From UBA5734 sp964499985 (lineage in GTDB: Bacteria > Bacillota > Clostridia > Saccharofermentanales > UBA5734), in NCBI GenBank assembly GCA_964499985.1, contig CAZCMX010000001.1:42083-106082 (forward strand): DNA of 64,000 nt, in the 5' to 3' direction. Below are positions 26,235-34,011 of the stretch, piece after piece. How positions within the stretch are numbered: the stretch's first letter is position 1; each line of letters begins with the position of its first letter. The notes under the pieces were generated by a model that ran no database searches, was not told where the DNA came from, and saw only the letters and a list, made by a program, of their open reading frames with translations. A program made the translations under genes and the position numbers.

Positions 26235-26783
26235 TCATACCCCTTTCTTTTTGTCGTCCAGGACGACCAGATCTTCACCATCGATCTCAGCGACATGGAC
26301 ATGGACGACTTCCGAGCTGGATGTCGGTACGTTTTTACCAACATAGTCAGCCCGGATCGGCAGCTCGCGATGGCCACGGTCGATCAGGATGGCCAGCTGG
26401 ATGCTCTGCGGCCGGTCAACATCAAACAGGGCCTCGATCGCCGCCCGGGTGGTCCGGCCAGTGAACAGGACATCGTCCACCAGGACCAGCTTTTTGTCAT
26501 GGATGGCAAAAGGCATCGACGTGCCCTTGATGACCGGGTGCTCTGAGAGCATGCTCAGGTCATCGCGGTAAAAGGTGATGTCGAGAATGCCGACCGGGAC
26601 CTTCTGGCCCTCGATCTGTTCGATCTTTTGGGCAATCCGTTCCGCCAGTGGCACGCCACGGCGCTGGATGCCGATCAGGCAGACATTCTCCAGGCCCTTA
26701 TTGCGCTCGAGAATTTCATGGGCGATCCGGGTCAGGGCCCGGTCGATGGCAGCGCTGTCCATCAGGACTGCTTTGTAAGCCAT
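26235..26783 (-). CDS. pyrR: PyrR, pyrimidine operon RNA-binding regulator / uracil PRTase
   Basis: A 182-residue protein of the PyrR family. The PRPP motif is KLVLVDDVLFTGRTTRAAIEAL; other conserved segments are GIQRRGVPLAERIA and LDITFYRDDL. In Bacilli PyrR with UMP binds a stem-loop in the pyr leader and promotes termination; it also has weak uracil phosphoribosyltransferase activity. It is first in the operon, and its leader carries a terminator and an unusual hairpin before the ribosome-binding site. It is followed by pyrB after four bases. Confidence 0.95.
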   Translation of the reverse strand: MAYKAVLMDSAAIDRALTRIAHEILERNKGLENVCLIGIQRRGVPLAERIAQKIEQIEGQKVPVGILDITFYRDDLSMLSEHPVIKGTSMPFAIHDKKLVLVDDVLFTGRTTRAAIEALFDVDRPQSIQLAILIDRGHRELPIRADYVGKNVPTSSSEVVHVHVAEIDGEDLVVLDDKKKGV

Positions 26784-26788
26784 GGGTT

Positions 26789-26814
26789 CTCCTTGCTGGA
26801 CTAGTTCATAGTCC
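26789..26814 (-). promoter_or_regulatory. Hairpin and PyrR-site-like sequence over the pyrR ribosome-binding site
   Basis: On the minus strand GGACTA and TAGTCC form a 6-bp hairpin with a 5-base loop (26814-26798). It runs into AGTCCAGCAAGGAG (26802-26789), matching 11 of 14 positions of the PyrR-binding consensus ARUCCNGNGAGGYU and including the Shine-Dalgarno sequence. The last stem-closing pairs of the consensus are missing, so binding is uncertain. Confidence 0.35.
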
Positions 26815-26831
26815 GGTCAAACTGATGGCAT

Positions 26832-26866
26832 AAAAATAGCCATCTGTCACTGCAAGACAGGTGGCT
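26832..26866 (-). terminator. Leader terminator (attenuator) of the pyr operon
   Basis: On the minus strand AGCCACCTGTC and GACAGATGGCT form an 11-bp stem (one G-T pair) with a 7-base loop, followed by ATTTTT, about 50 bases before pyrR. The placement fits PyrR-type attenuation. A competing antiterminator was not convincingly found by eye. Confidence 0.75.
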
Positions 26867-27014
26867 GCAAAAATCGTATCCCAAAGGCCCGGATGTGGAT
26901 GCCAAGATGTGATGGGAGGACTGTTGTAAACCTTTGAAGTCTCACAGGACTGCGTTAAAGGTAGCTGTTTTTATGAGAATAACTGAACGACACCAAGAAA
27001 GCAAGACCTGTCGA

Positions 27015-27043
27015 TTGACAGGATCCTGGAAGCTTGTTAAGAT
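27015..27043 (+). promoter_or_regulatory. Promoter of tRNA-Leu(CAA)
   Basis: TTGACA (27015-27020), 17 bases, TAAGAT (27038-27043), about 24 bases before the tRNA. Confidence 0.75.
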
Positions 27044-27066
27044 TGACCAGGTAGTTCAAAACGCCC

Positions 27067-27153
27067 GGGGATGTGGCGGAACTGGCAGACGCAGCAGACT
27101 CAAAATCTGCCGATTGAGAGATCGTAAGGGTTCGATTCCCTTCATCCCCACCA
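27067..27153 (+). tRNA. tRNA-Leu (anticodon CAA)
   Basis: The acceptor arms GGGGATG and CATCCCC pair fully, the anticodon loop is CTCAAAA, there is a long variable arm typical of leucine tRNAs, and the T-loop is GGTTCGATTCC. The CCA end is encoded. It reads UUG codons. Confidence 0.95.
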
Positions 27154-27158
27154 GCAAA

Positions 27159-27200
27159 AAAGACCTTGGAACCGCCGGATTGGTTCCAGGGTCTTTTTTT
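27159..27200 (+). terminator. Terminator after tRNA-Leu
   Basis: AAGACCTTGGAACC pairs with GGTTCCAGGGTCTT around an 8-base loop and is followed by T5. Confidence 0.9.
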
Positions 27201-27215
27201 TGAAAAATTTGATGC

Positions 27216-27245
27216 TTGACAAGACAAGTCCCCTTTCACTATAAT
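27216..27245 (+). promoter_or_regulatory. Consensus promoter of the tRNA(CAU)-tRNA-Tyr unit
   Basis: Perfect TTGACA (27216-27221) and perfect TATAAT (27240-27245) are 18 bases apart. It is among the strongest promoters visible in the window and lies 40 bases before the tRNA. Confidence 0.88.
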
Positions 27246-27284
27246 CTCCCTTGTTGCTGAGACAAGGTGCCGCGCACGGCAAAT

Positions 27285-27361
27285 GGGCCATTAGCTCAGT
27301 TGGTCAGAGCAGCCGGCTCATAACCGGTCGGTCCGGGGTTCAAGTCCCTGATGGCCCACCA
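27285..27361 (+). tRNA. tRNA with anticodon CAU (elongator Met, or Ile2)
   Basis: Acceptor GGGCCAT/ATGGCCC, D-arm AGCTCAGTTGGTCAGAGC, anticodon loop CTCATAA, T-loop GGTTCAAGTCC, encoded CCA. The first acceptor pair is intact and the anticodon stem lacks three G-C pairs, so it is not the initiator. Whether C34 is modified to lysidine (Ile2) cannot be seen from the gene alone. Confidence 0.9.
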
Positions 27362-27382
27362 CCTCGCACAACATTTTCATAT

Positions 27383-27467
27383 GGGGGAATTCCCGAGCGG
27401 CCAAAGGGGGCAGACTGTAAATCTGTTGTCACCGACTTCGGTGGTTCGAATCCACCTTCCCCCACCA
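27383..27467 (+). tRNA. tRNA-Tyr (anticodon GUA)
   Basis: Acceptor GGGGGAA/TTCCCCC, anticodon loop CTGTAAA, long variable arm with CCGACTTCGG, T-loop GGTTCGAATCC, encoded CCA. It shares a transcript with the preceding tRNA, 21 bases apart. Confidence 0.95.
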
Positions 27468-27470
27468 TTA

Positions 27471-27503
27471 AAAAGAACCATCCAGCCGGGTGGTTCTTTT
27501 TTT
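27471..27503 (+). terminator. Terminator after tRNA-Tyr
   Basis: AAAGAACCA pairs with TGGTTCTTT around a CC-rich loop, followed by a T-run. Confidence 0.88.
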
Positions 27504-27535
27504 GTCATTCAGGCCAGGAATCGATTAGCCAGAAC

Positions 27536-27575
27536 AAAGCCAGCCCAGCCTTTGCCACAGCTTGGGCTGGCTTTT
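27536..27575 (-). terminator. Terminator after murD (possibly bidirectional)
   Basis: AAGCCAGCCCA (27537-27547) and TGGGCTGGCTT (27563-27573) form an 11-bp stem with T-rich flanks on both strands, 12 bases past the murD stop. Confidence 0.82.
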
Positions 27576-27587
27576 CCTCCGCGAATT

Positions 27588-29012
27588 TTATTGCAGGCCT
27601 GCCACCAGGTTCTTGAACAGATTGCCGCGTTCCTCAAAATGGCGGAATTTGTCAAAGCTGGTCCCGGCCGGTGACAAGACAACGACTTCGCCCGGTTGTG
27701 CCAGCGACTGGGCCAGGAGCACGGCCTCTTCATAGGAATCAACCCGGTGGATGGCCAGGGTATCCGGATGGACCTTGGCCATCGGGGCTTCGAGCAACAG
27801 GTTGTCCCGGATCAGGCTGGCATTGTCGCCACAGAGGATGATTTTGCGGGACACTGCAGCGATCGCCTCACCCAGGCCAGTATAGTCACATTTCTTGTCC
27901 TTGCCGCCGGTGATCAGGACCACCTGCTCCTTGCGTTCAGCCAGAGCGAGCAGGGCCGCCCGGGTGCGGGTCGGACTGGTATCGATCGAACTGTTATAGT
28001 AACGGACTCCGTCGAGCTCGCGCACGAGCTCGAGTCGATGCTCCACCCCGCCAAACCGGGTCGCGATGGCGGCAATATGCTCCGGTTTGACATAAGGCCA
28101 GGTTGCGGCCGTGGCAGCGAGATAATTCTCGATATTGTGCTTGCCGGGAATAATGATGTCCTTCGTCGCTACGACGGGCGTATCGCTGCCGTTCTCGCGG
28201 TAGCAGATCATGCCATCGACCACCAGGGCGCCCGTCAGCAGGCCGGCATTTTTCCGGGCAAACAGGATCGTTTCCCCGCGGGCTTCGGGAATCATCGAGC
28301 GGGTGACATAATTTTCATGGTTCAAAACCAGACGGCCCATGAAGGACTGGTACAGGTAGATGTTCTTCTTGGCATCGATGTATTCCTGATAATCCTTGTG
28401 GACATCGAGGTGGTTGGGCGTGACATTGGTCACGACAGCCACATCGGGGCTCTGGCGCATGCTCGAGAGCTGGAAGCTCGACAGCTCGAGCACCACCATG
28501 TCTTCCGGCCTGACCTGGTCGATCCGGTCGAGCAGCGGGGTGCCGATATTGCCTCCCAGGTGAACCGTATAGCCTGCCTCTTTCAGGATCAGGCTGACCA
28601 GAGTCGTCGTTGTCGTCTTGCCATCCGAACCGGTAATCGCAAAAATCCTCGCCGGGCAAAGCGCCATGAAGACTTCCATTTCCGAGGTGATGATCGCCCC
28701 ACGTTCACGTTCCGCCAGCAGCTGGGGAACATCCGGGCGCATCTTGGGCGTCCGGAAAACCAGGTCAAAGCCTTTAAGGCGGTCCAGGTAGTCGGGGCCG
28801 ACTGACCAGTCCAGGTCGATGCCTTCGGCGGCAAACTCTGCCTGGGTTCGGCTCAGGACCGGATCAGCCGCATCGAGCATGTCGAAGGCCGTGATCTGGG
28901 CCCCCAGCTGGTGGATATAGCGGATCAGCGGCCGGTTGCTGATGCCAACCCCGAGGACGGCGATCCGTTTGCCACGAATCATCTGCTTGAACTGTTCCAG
29001 TTTCTGGTTCAT
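27588..29012 (-). CDS. murD: UDP-N-acetylmuramoyl-L-alanine:D-glutamate ligase
   Basis: Adds D-glutamate to the peptidoglycan precursor in the cytoplasm. The 474-residue Mur ligase has an N-terminal Rossmann-like UDP-binding domain (IAVLGVGISNRPLIRYI), the ATP loop AITGSDGKTTTTTLVSLI, VLELSSFQLSSM, and GGVEHRLELV followed by YYNSSIDTSPTRTRAAL, the form found in Clostridium-type MurD. A start at 29012 behind GGAGGG is preferred over an in-frame start 60 bases earlier. It stands alone between tRNA genes, away from any dcw cluster. Confidence 0.94.
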   Translation of the reverse strand: MNQKLEQFKQMIRGKRIAVLGVGISNRPLIRYIHQLGAQITAFDMLDAADPVLSRTQAEFAAEGIDLDWSVGPDYLDRLKGFDLVFRTPKMRPDVPQLLAERERGAIITSEMEVFMALCPARIFAITGSDGKTTTTTLVSLILKEAGYTVHLGGNIGTPLLDRIDQVRPEDMVVLELSSFQLSSMRQSPDVAVVTNVTPNHLDVHKDYQEYIDAKKNIYLYQSFMGRLVLNHENYVTRSMIPEARGETILFARKNAGLLTGALVVDGMICYRENGSDTPVVATKDIIIPGKHNIENYLAATAATWPYVKPEHIAAIATRFGGVEHRLELVRELDGVRYYNSSIDTSPTRTRAALLALAERKEQVVLITGGKDKKCDYTGLGEAIAAVSRKIILCGDNASLIRDNLLLEAPMAKVHPDTLAIHRVDSYEEAVLLAQSLAQPGEVVVLSPAGTSFDKFRHFEERGNLFKNLVAGLQ

Positions 29013-29057
29013 TTTTAGCCCTCCAAAAATAAGTGCTCTAAAATTATAAATCAGGTC

Positions 29058-29086
29058 TTGCAATTTGACCATCGGCAGGTTATGAT
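29058..29086 (+). promoter_or_regulatory. Promoter of tRNA-Leu(CAG)
   Basis: TTGCAA (29058-29063), 17 bases, TATGAT (29081-29086), 12 bases before the tRNA. Confidence 0.6.
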
Positions 29087-29098
29087 AATCAACGTCCC

Positions 29099-29185
29099 GC
29101 GGAGATGGCGGAATTGGCAGACGCGCTAGTTTCAGGTACTAGTGATCGAGAGGTCATGCAGGTTCAAGTCCTGTTCTCCGCACCA
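29099..29185 (+). tRNA. tRNA-Leu (anticodon CAG)
   Basis: Acceptor GCGGAGA/TCTCCGC, anticodon loop TTTCAGG, long variable arm, T-loop GGTTCAAGTCC, encoded CCA. It reads CUG codons. Confidence 0.95.
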
Positions 29186-29190
29186 TCAGG

Positions 29191-29233
29191 AACTGCATCG
29201 TTTTGTGCACCCGCACACGCGATGCAGTTTTTG
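29191..29233 (+). terminator. Terminator after tRNA-Leu(CAG)
   Basis: AACTGCATCG (29191-29200) pairs with CGATGCAGTT (29220-29229), with an inner GTGC/GCAC stem, then TTTTG. Confidence 0.85.
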
Positions 29234-29298
29234 TATTTCCCGGATTTTTGACGGTGCCAATCCGGTCGCAGACTTGACCAGAAAGGGGGATCTGCGAG

Positions 29299-31803
29299 AT
29301 GTCCAATCCGAACGATCCGGCTCAGCCGGCCGCTGCCCTGCCGGTCCTGCCTGTGGCGGTGCGGATCCTGGCCGAGGCTGTCCATCGCCAGGGCGGGCTG
29401 GGCGGACCTGCCTATGCTTCGGTCAGCGGCCCCGAAGGGACCCGCCTGCACCAGAAGCTGGTTCGCCATTATGCCGCCCAGCTCGGTGAGGATAAAGTCC
29501 TGTCCGAGCTTCGCCTCAGCGGCCAGGTGGCCTGTGAGGCGGTCCTGCTCCAGGTCAGCGGCCGCTGCGACCTGGTTTTGCACGATGAGCAGGAGACCGT
29601 CCTGATCGAGGCGAAAAGCTTCGCTGGCTCTGCCCAGCATCTGCCGCCTCAGGGCGATCCGGCCCACTGGGCCCAGGCGATGCTGTATGCCCATCTCTAT
29701 CTGCAGGATTCCGCAAGGGAAGCCCTGACCATCGGCCTGGCCTATGTCAGCCAGGAAAATTCTGCAATCATTGAATTCCGCCGGACCGAAACCCGCGCCA
29801 GCCTCGAGGAGTTTTTCCGCAGGACGGCGCGGTCATTTGCCAGTCTGGCCGGCCAGATCCTGACCGGGCAAAAGCTGCGCGATGATAGTGCCAAGACCTG
29901 CCGTTTCCCCTTCGCCAGCCTGAGGCCAGGCCAGAAGCGCCTGATGCAAGAGGTCATCGGCATCACCCGGCAAAAGGGTGTCCTGTTCGCCCAGGCTCCG
30001 ACAGGCACCGGCAAGACGCTGTCCGTCCTCTTCCCGGCGATCCGGCTCTTGGCCCATCACCAGATTGACCGCGTCTTCTACCTGACGGCCATGTCCTCCA
30101 CGCGCAAGGTGGCCGAGCAGGCGCTGGCGGATTTGCGGGCCAATGGCCTGGTTTTGCGCAGCCTGACCCTGAGGGCCAAAGAAAAAAGCTGTCTGGCCCC
30201 GGACTTGTTCTGCAATGTGCGGCTCTGTCCCTATGCCATCTCGTATTACCAGCATTTGCCGGCTGCCCTGTCGGATTTGCTGAAAGCCGGCGGTCATTGC
30301 CCGCCGGAACAGATCCGGGCCGTCGCCCAGACGCACCAGGTCTGTCCCTTTGAATTGTCACTGGACTATGCCCTGTACTGCGACGTCATCATCGGTGACT
30401 ACAACTATGTCTTCGATCCCCGGATCCAGCTCGACCGCTTTTTCAACAATACGGACCAGAGTCATCTGGTCCTGGTCGATGAAGCCCATAATCTGCCGGA
30501 TCGTTCGCGGGAAATGTACAGTGCCGAATTCGATTTTGCCCTGGTCAAGGAGGCCATCAGCCTTGTCAAGGATCGCCACCCTTATCTGGCCCAGACGCTG
30601 GAGAAGCTCGAGCAATATGGCCTGCGACTGGCAGCAGCCATGAAAGCCTTGGACGCTGCGGACCAGGTCCATCCTGCCACGGAGCCAACCGGGTTTGCCG
30701 CGGTGGAAACGGACCAGACTGGCCGCCTGATGAAAAGTGACGAGTTCCTGGCCATGACAGCCAAGCCGGCCAACCTGGTCAAATTGCTGGGCCGGACCAT
30801 CCATTTTGGCCGCCAGTACCTGGATGAGCAGCCGGACGATCCGGAGTCCAAAAAAATACTCGATCTTTTCCTGATGGCCCATTTTTTCTGCAAGGTGGCT
30901 GACCAATTCTTCGGGCCGGCCTATATCACCACGGCAGCCCGTTCAGAGGCCACTGCCCGGATCCGCCTGATGTGCCTCGATGCCTCTGCCCACTTGACCG
31001 AGATATACCGTGACCGCCATCCCGTCGTCTTTTTTTCTGCCACTCTGACACCGCTCGACTACTATATCGGTCTGCTCGACAGTGATGTCAGCACCAGGCC
31101 ACCGGAAAAGCTCAGCCTGCCCTCCCCTTTCCCGCCGGAGAATTTCCTGGTCCTGTTACAGACCCGTCATTCGACCCGCTTTCAGGATCGCCTGGCGACA
31201 TTTGTGCCTATTGTCGAGGACATCCTGGCCGCCGCCAGAACCCGGATCGGCAATTACCTCGTCTTCCTGCCTTCATATGCGTATCTGGCGCGGGTGCGCC
31301 AGATCCTCAAAAGCCGGCCTGACCGCGCGGATTTCGATTTCATTGTCCAGGTTCCCAGCATGGATGAAAAACAAAAGCAGGCCTTTTTGAACCGGTTCGA
31401 GCACTATGGCCAGAGGACCTTGATCGGTCTGGCTGTGCTGGGCAGCCTCTTCAATGAAGGCATCGATTTGACCGGAGAGCGCCTCTGCGGCGTGGTCATT
31501 GTAGGCGTGGGCTTGCCCCAGCTCAGTCCGGAGCGTGAAATCATGAGCCAGTATTTTGCCAGCCGGCTGGGACGGGGCTTTGAATATGCCTACCAATTCC
31601 CTGGATTCAACAAGGTCCAGCAGGCCGCCGGCCGGGTGATCCGCTCAGAATCCGATGTCGGTTTTGTCCTGTTGATCGATGACCGTTATAAAAAGCCTGA
31701 ATACCAGGCCCTGTTCCCGCCGGACTGGCAACCAGTGGCCATCGACCGGGCCGAGGCCCTGACGGATGAATTGAAGGCGTTCTGGGCCAGTCACAGGCCC
31801 TGA
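29299..31803 (+). CDS. DinG/XPD-type DNA helicase fused to an N-terminal PD-(D/E)XK nuclease domain
   Basis: An 834-residue superfamily 2 helicase. Residues about 40-135 look like a PD-(D/E)XK nuclease domain: GRCDLVLHDEQETVLIEAK gives Asp91, Glu104 and Lys106, followed by AQAMLY as in RecB/Cas4-type folds. The helicase has Walker A APTGTGKT (233-240), VDEAHN (393-398, DEAH box), and between them cysteines 298, 305, 310 and 349 placed like the [4Fe-4S] ligands of XPD and DinG. A C-terminal helicase half contains VFFSATL and the late motif QAAGRVIRSE. It probably unwinds, and perhaps nicks or degrades, damaged or branched DNA. AAAGGGGG precedes the ATG. Its 3' end overlaps convergent recO by 13 bases. 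Confidence 0.85.
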   Translation: MSNPNDPAQPAAALPVLPVAVRILAEAVHRQGGLGGPAYASVSGPEGTRLHQKLVRHYAAQLGEDKVLSELRLSGQVACEAVLLQVSGRCDLVLHDEQETVLIEAKSFAGSAQHLPPQGDPAHWAQAMLYAHLYLQDSAREALTIGLAYVSQENSAIIEFRRTETRASLEEFFRRTARSFASLAGQILTGQKLRDDSAKTCRFPFASLRPGQKRLMQEVIGITRQKGVLFAQAPTGTGKTLSVLFPAIRLLAHHQIDRVFYLTAMSSTRKVAEQALADLRANGLVLRSLTLRAKEKSCLAPDLFCNVRLCPYAISYYQHLPAALSDLLKAGGHCPPEQIRAVAQTHQVCPFELSLDYALYCDVIIGDYNYVFDPRIQLDRFFNNTDQSHLVLVDEAHNLPDRSREMYSAEFDFALVKEAISLVKDRHPYLAQTLEKLEQYGLRLAAAMKALDAADQVHPATEPTGFAAVETDQTGRLMKSDEFLAMTAKPANLVKLLGRTIHFGRQYLDEQPDDPESKKILDLFLMAHFFCKVADQFFGPAYITTAARSEATARIRLMCLDASAHLTEIYRDRHPVVFFSATLTPLDYYIGLLDSDVSTRPPEKLSLPSPFPPENFLVLLQTRHSTRFQDRLATFVPIVEDILAAARTRIGNYLVFLPSYAYLARVRQILKSRPDRADFDFIVQVPSMDEKQKQAFLNRFEHYGQRTLIGLAVLGSLFNEGIDLTGERLCGVVIVGVGLPQLSPEREIMSQYFASRLGRGFEYAYQFPGFNKVQQAAGRVIRSESDVGFVLLIDDRYKKPEYQALFPPDWQPVAIDRAEALTDELKAFWASHRP

Positions 31804-32531
31804 AGCAGCAAGAGCCGCTGGTATTTCTTCTCCATGATCACTGTCAGATAGTGTTCGGAGAAATCACAGATCTCTTTTTTGACAATATCCGATACCTTGA
31901 ACGTAAAGAGCCGCTCGGCTTTGCTGTGCAGGATGTATTGCAGGCAGGACAAGGCCGGGGCAGAGACTGACCTTATATCCTGGCCCGGACTGGGCCGGTG
32001 GTCATCTGCGCAGACCAGGCCATGGGCTCTGAAATCAAACCAGGCGGAGGTCTGCGGCTTGCCGCAGGCCAGGCAGGCATCCAGGACGGGCGTGAAGCCG
32101 GAGATCGCCAGGGCCTTGAACTGGGCCACATGCGTCACCAGCAGCGGATCGGGCTGGTTCTGCAGGGCATGGCAGGCATAGGCCCACAGGATATACATCT
32201 GGTCATCTGCCAGATCGTCACGCACCAGGTCATGGAAGACTTCGGCCAGATGGGCTGCGCAAATCAGGCGGTCCAGATCTTCCCGCAGGCGCAGGAAGGG
32301 CTCGACCAGCTCAGCAGAGTCGATGGTATAGCGCCCTTTATAGCTGAACAGGGTGAAATCGCTCAGGGCAAAGATTTGCGTGGCCGAAAGCAGCGGACTG
32401 CGCACCCGCCTTGAGCCGCGGGCCATGGCGGTCACCAGGCCATGGGTGGCGGTCAGGATTTCGACCAGGCGGTCCGCTTCGCCGATGGCCACCTCCCGGA
32501 GGATAAAACCACGGACTTGCTCATGGGACAT
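31791..32531 (-). CDS. recO: DNA repair protein RecO
   Basis: A 246-residue recombination mediator of the RecFOR pathway. The N-terminal OB fold begins VRGFILREVAIGEADRLVEI, followed by LVTAMARGSRRVRSPL. The zinc region shows CLACG (about residue 152) with only one clear later Cys (LVCADDH), so the second zinc pair is altered to Cys-His. It follows era by five bases and converges on the helicase. Confidence 0.92.
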   Translation of the reverse strand: MSHEQVRGFILREVAIGEADRLVEILTATHGLVTAMARGSRRVRSPLLSATQIFALSDFTLFSYKGRYTIDSAELVEPFLRLREDLDRLICAAHLAEVFHDLVRDDLADDQMYILWAYACHALQNQPDPLLVTHVAQFKALAISGFTPVLDACLACGKPQTSAWFDFRAHGLVCADDHRPSPGQDIRSVSAPALSCLQYILHSKAERLFTFKVSDIVKKEICDFSEHYLTVIMEKKYQRLLLLQGL

Positions 32532-32536
32532 GGGGC

Positions 32537-33457
32537 TCAGGAATGGTAGCCCAAGTCATTGAGGATGCTCTGGCGGTTGCGCCAGTCTTCCCTGACCTTG
32601 ACGAAGAGGTCCAGATAGCAGGGGCAGTCCAGCATCGCTTCGATCTCCTTGCGGGCATCCGTGCCAATCGCGGTCAGCATGCTGCCCTTCTTGCCAATGA
32701 TGATCCCTTTGTGGGTGTCACGCTCACACAGGATGGTCGCTTCGATGGTGACTCTGAGCCTCTCCCCCGTTTCGTCGGTTTCCTCCTTGAAGGTTTCGAT
32801 CGATACGGCGGTGCCATGGGGAATTTCCTCATGCGTCTTCAACAGAATCTGCTCGCGGATCAGCTCGGCGGCAATCATCCGCTCGGTCTGGTCAGTCAGG
32901 CTGTCTTCCGGGAAATAGCGGGGTCCGATCGGCAGATGCTTCTTGATTTCCGCGACCAGGACATCGAGTCCATCGCCTGTCCTGGCGCTGACCGGAATGA
33001 TCGCCGAAAACTCATAAGCCTGGCTGAACGCGGCAATCAGCGGCAGCAGAGCCTCCTTTTCATGGGCATCCACCTTATTGATGACCAGGATGACCGGCTT
33101 GCCGCTGCCTTTGAGCTGGTCCAGGACCTTGCGTTCCAGATCGAGGACCCGGGCTGAAAAGCCGGCCTCGATCAGCAGCAGGACCACATCTGTTTCGGCC
33201 AGGGCCAGGCGGGCAGAGTCGGTCATATAGTGGCCCAGCTTGCTTTTGGGCTGGTGCAGGCCGGGGGTGTCGACAAAAACGATCTGGGCATCGGGCTGGT
33301 CGAGAATGGCCCGGATGATCGAGCGGGTCGTCTGCGGCTTGGGGGAAGTGATGGCCAGGCGCTGGCCAGCCAGCTGGTTGAGCAAGGTGGACTTGCCGAC
33401 ATTGGGCCGTCCGACCAGTGAAACAAAGCCGGAATGGAATGGATTGGATATGGTCAT
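32537..33457 (-). CDS. era: GTPase Era
   Basis: A GTPase that assists 16S rRNA maturation and 30S assembly. In 306 residues: P-loop GRPNVGKSTLLNQL, QTTRSI, the switch/G3 VDTPGLHQPKSKLG, G4 NKVD, then a C-terminal KH domain (GIIIGKKGSMLTAIGTDARK). The start overlaps the ybeY stop by four bases. Confidence 0.97.
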   Translation of the reverse strand: MTISNPFHSGFVSLVGRPNVGKSTLLNQLAGQRLAITSPKPQTTRSIIRAILDQPDAQIVFVDTPGLHQPKSKLGHYMTDSARLALAETDVVLLLIEAGFSARVLDLERKVLDQLKGSGKPVILVINKVDAHEKEALLPLIAAFSQAYEFSAIIPVSARTGDGLDVLVAEIKKHLPIGPRYFPEDSLTDQTERMIAAELIREQILLKTHEEIPHGTAVSIETFKEETDETGERLRVTIEATILCERDTHKGIIIGKKGSMLTAIGTDARKEIEAMLDCPCYLDLFVKVREDWRNRQSILNDLGYHS

Positions 33458-34011
33458 CGTGAGGAATCTCCTTTTTCCTGGACAGCCGATGGCATGTCCC
33501 GAGTCAGGCCCAGGTTCGCCAGGGCCTTGCGTTGGCGGCGCAGCATTTTGCTTTCCCGCTGCGGGGTGTCGTGGTCATAGCCGAGCAGATGCAGGCAGCC
33601 ATGGGCAGCCAGGAAGGCGACTTCGCGCTCAAAGCTGTGCCCGTACTGCTCCGCCTGCTGCCGGGCTTTGTCGAGGCAAATCAGAATGTCACCGAAAAAG
33701 ACGCTGGGCTGGCCGGCTGCCCGGTCGAGGTCTTGCGCATGCAAGGGCATCTGGAGCCTGCCATCGACCAGATCCAGCATGGGATAGGACAAGACATCCG
33801 TGACACGGTCGATGGCGCGGGTTTCGGCATTGACCCGGCGCATCTCGGCCGGGCCGGTAAAGGTCACGGCCACCGAGCCAGCGATGCCTTTTTGGGCCAG
33901 CTGGCGGCCAAAGGCCTCCTGGCTGAGGATTTCCCGCAGGACGGACTCGACCAGCGCTTCCAGCTGGCTGGCTGGATATTTGCGTTGCTTATTGACGAAC
34001 TGGACTTGCAT
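33454..34011 (-). CDS. ybeY: Endoribonuclease YbeY
   Basis: A zinc-dependent ribonuclease for 16S rRNA 3'-end maturation and ribosome quality control. The 185-residue protein from the ATG at 34011 contains DVLSYPM and the zinc signature AHGCLHLLGYDHDTPQ with three His ligands. AAAGGG lies upstream; longer starts inside pgpH are not needed. Its start overlaps the end of the upstream HD-domain gene by 23 bases. The order phoH-pgpH-ybeY-era-recO is conserved, except that the dgkA and cdd genes often found here are absent. Confidence 0.94.
   Translation of the reverse strand: MQVQFVNKQRKYPASQLEALVESVLREILSQEAFGRQLAQKGIAGSVAVTFTGPAEMRRVNAETRAIDRVTDVLSYPMLDLVDGRLQMPLHAQDLDRAAGQPSVFFGDILICLDKARQQAEQYGHSFEREVAFLAAHGCLHLLGYDHDTPQRESKMLRRQRKALANLGLTRDMPSAVQEKGDSSR

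Noticed and set aside
26955..27239. Minus-strand open frame across tRNA-Leu (contains GDEGNRTLTISQSA)
   Set aside because: This is the well-known spurious protein antisense to a leucine tRNA gene.
27251..27616. Plus-strand open frame across two tRNAs (AISSVGQSSRLITGRSGVQV)
   Set aside because: A typical false protein read through tRNA genes; the promoter, tRNAs and terminator explain the region.
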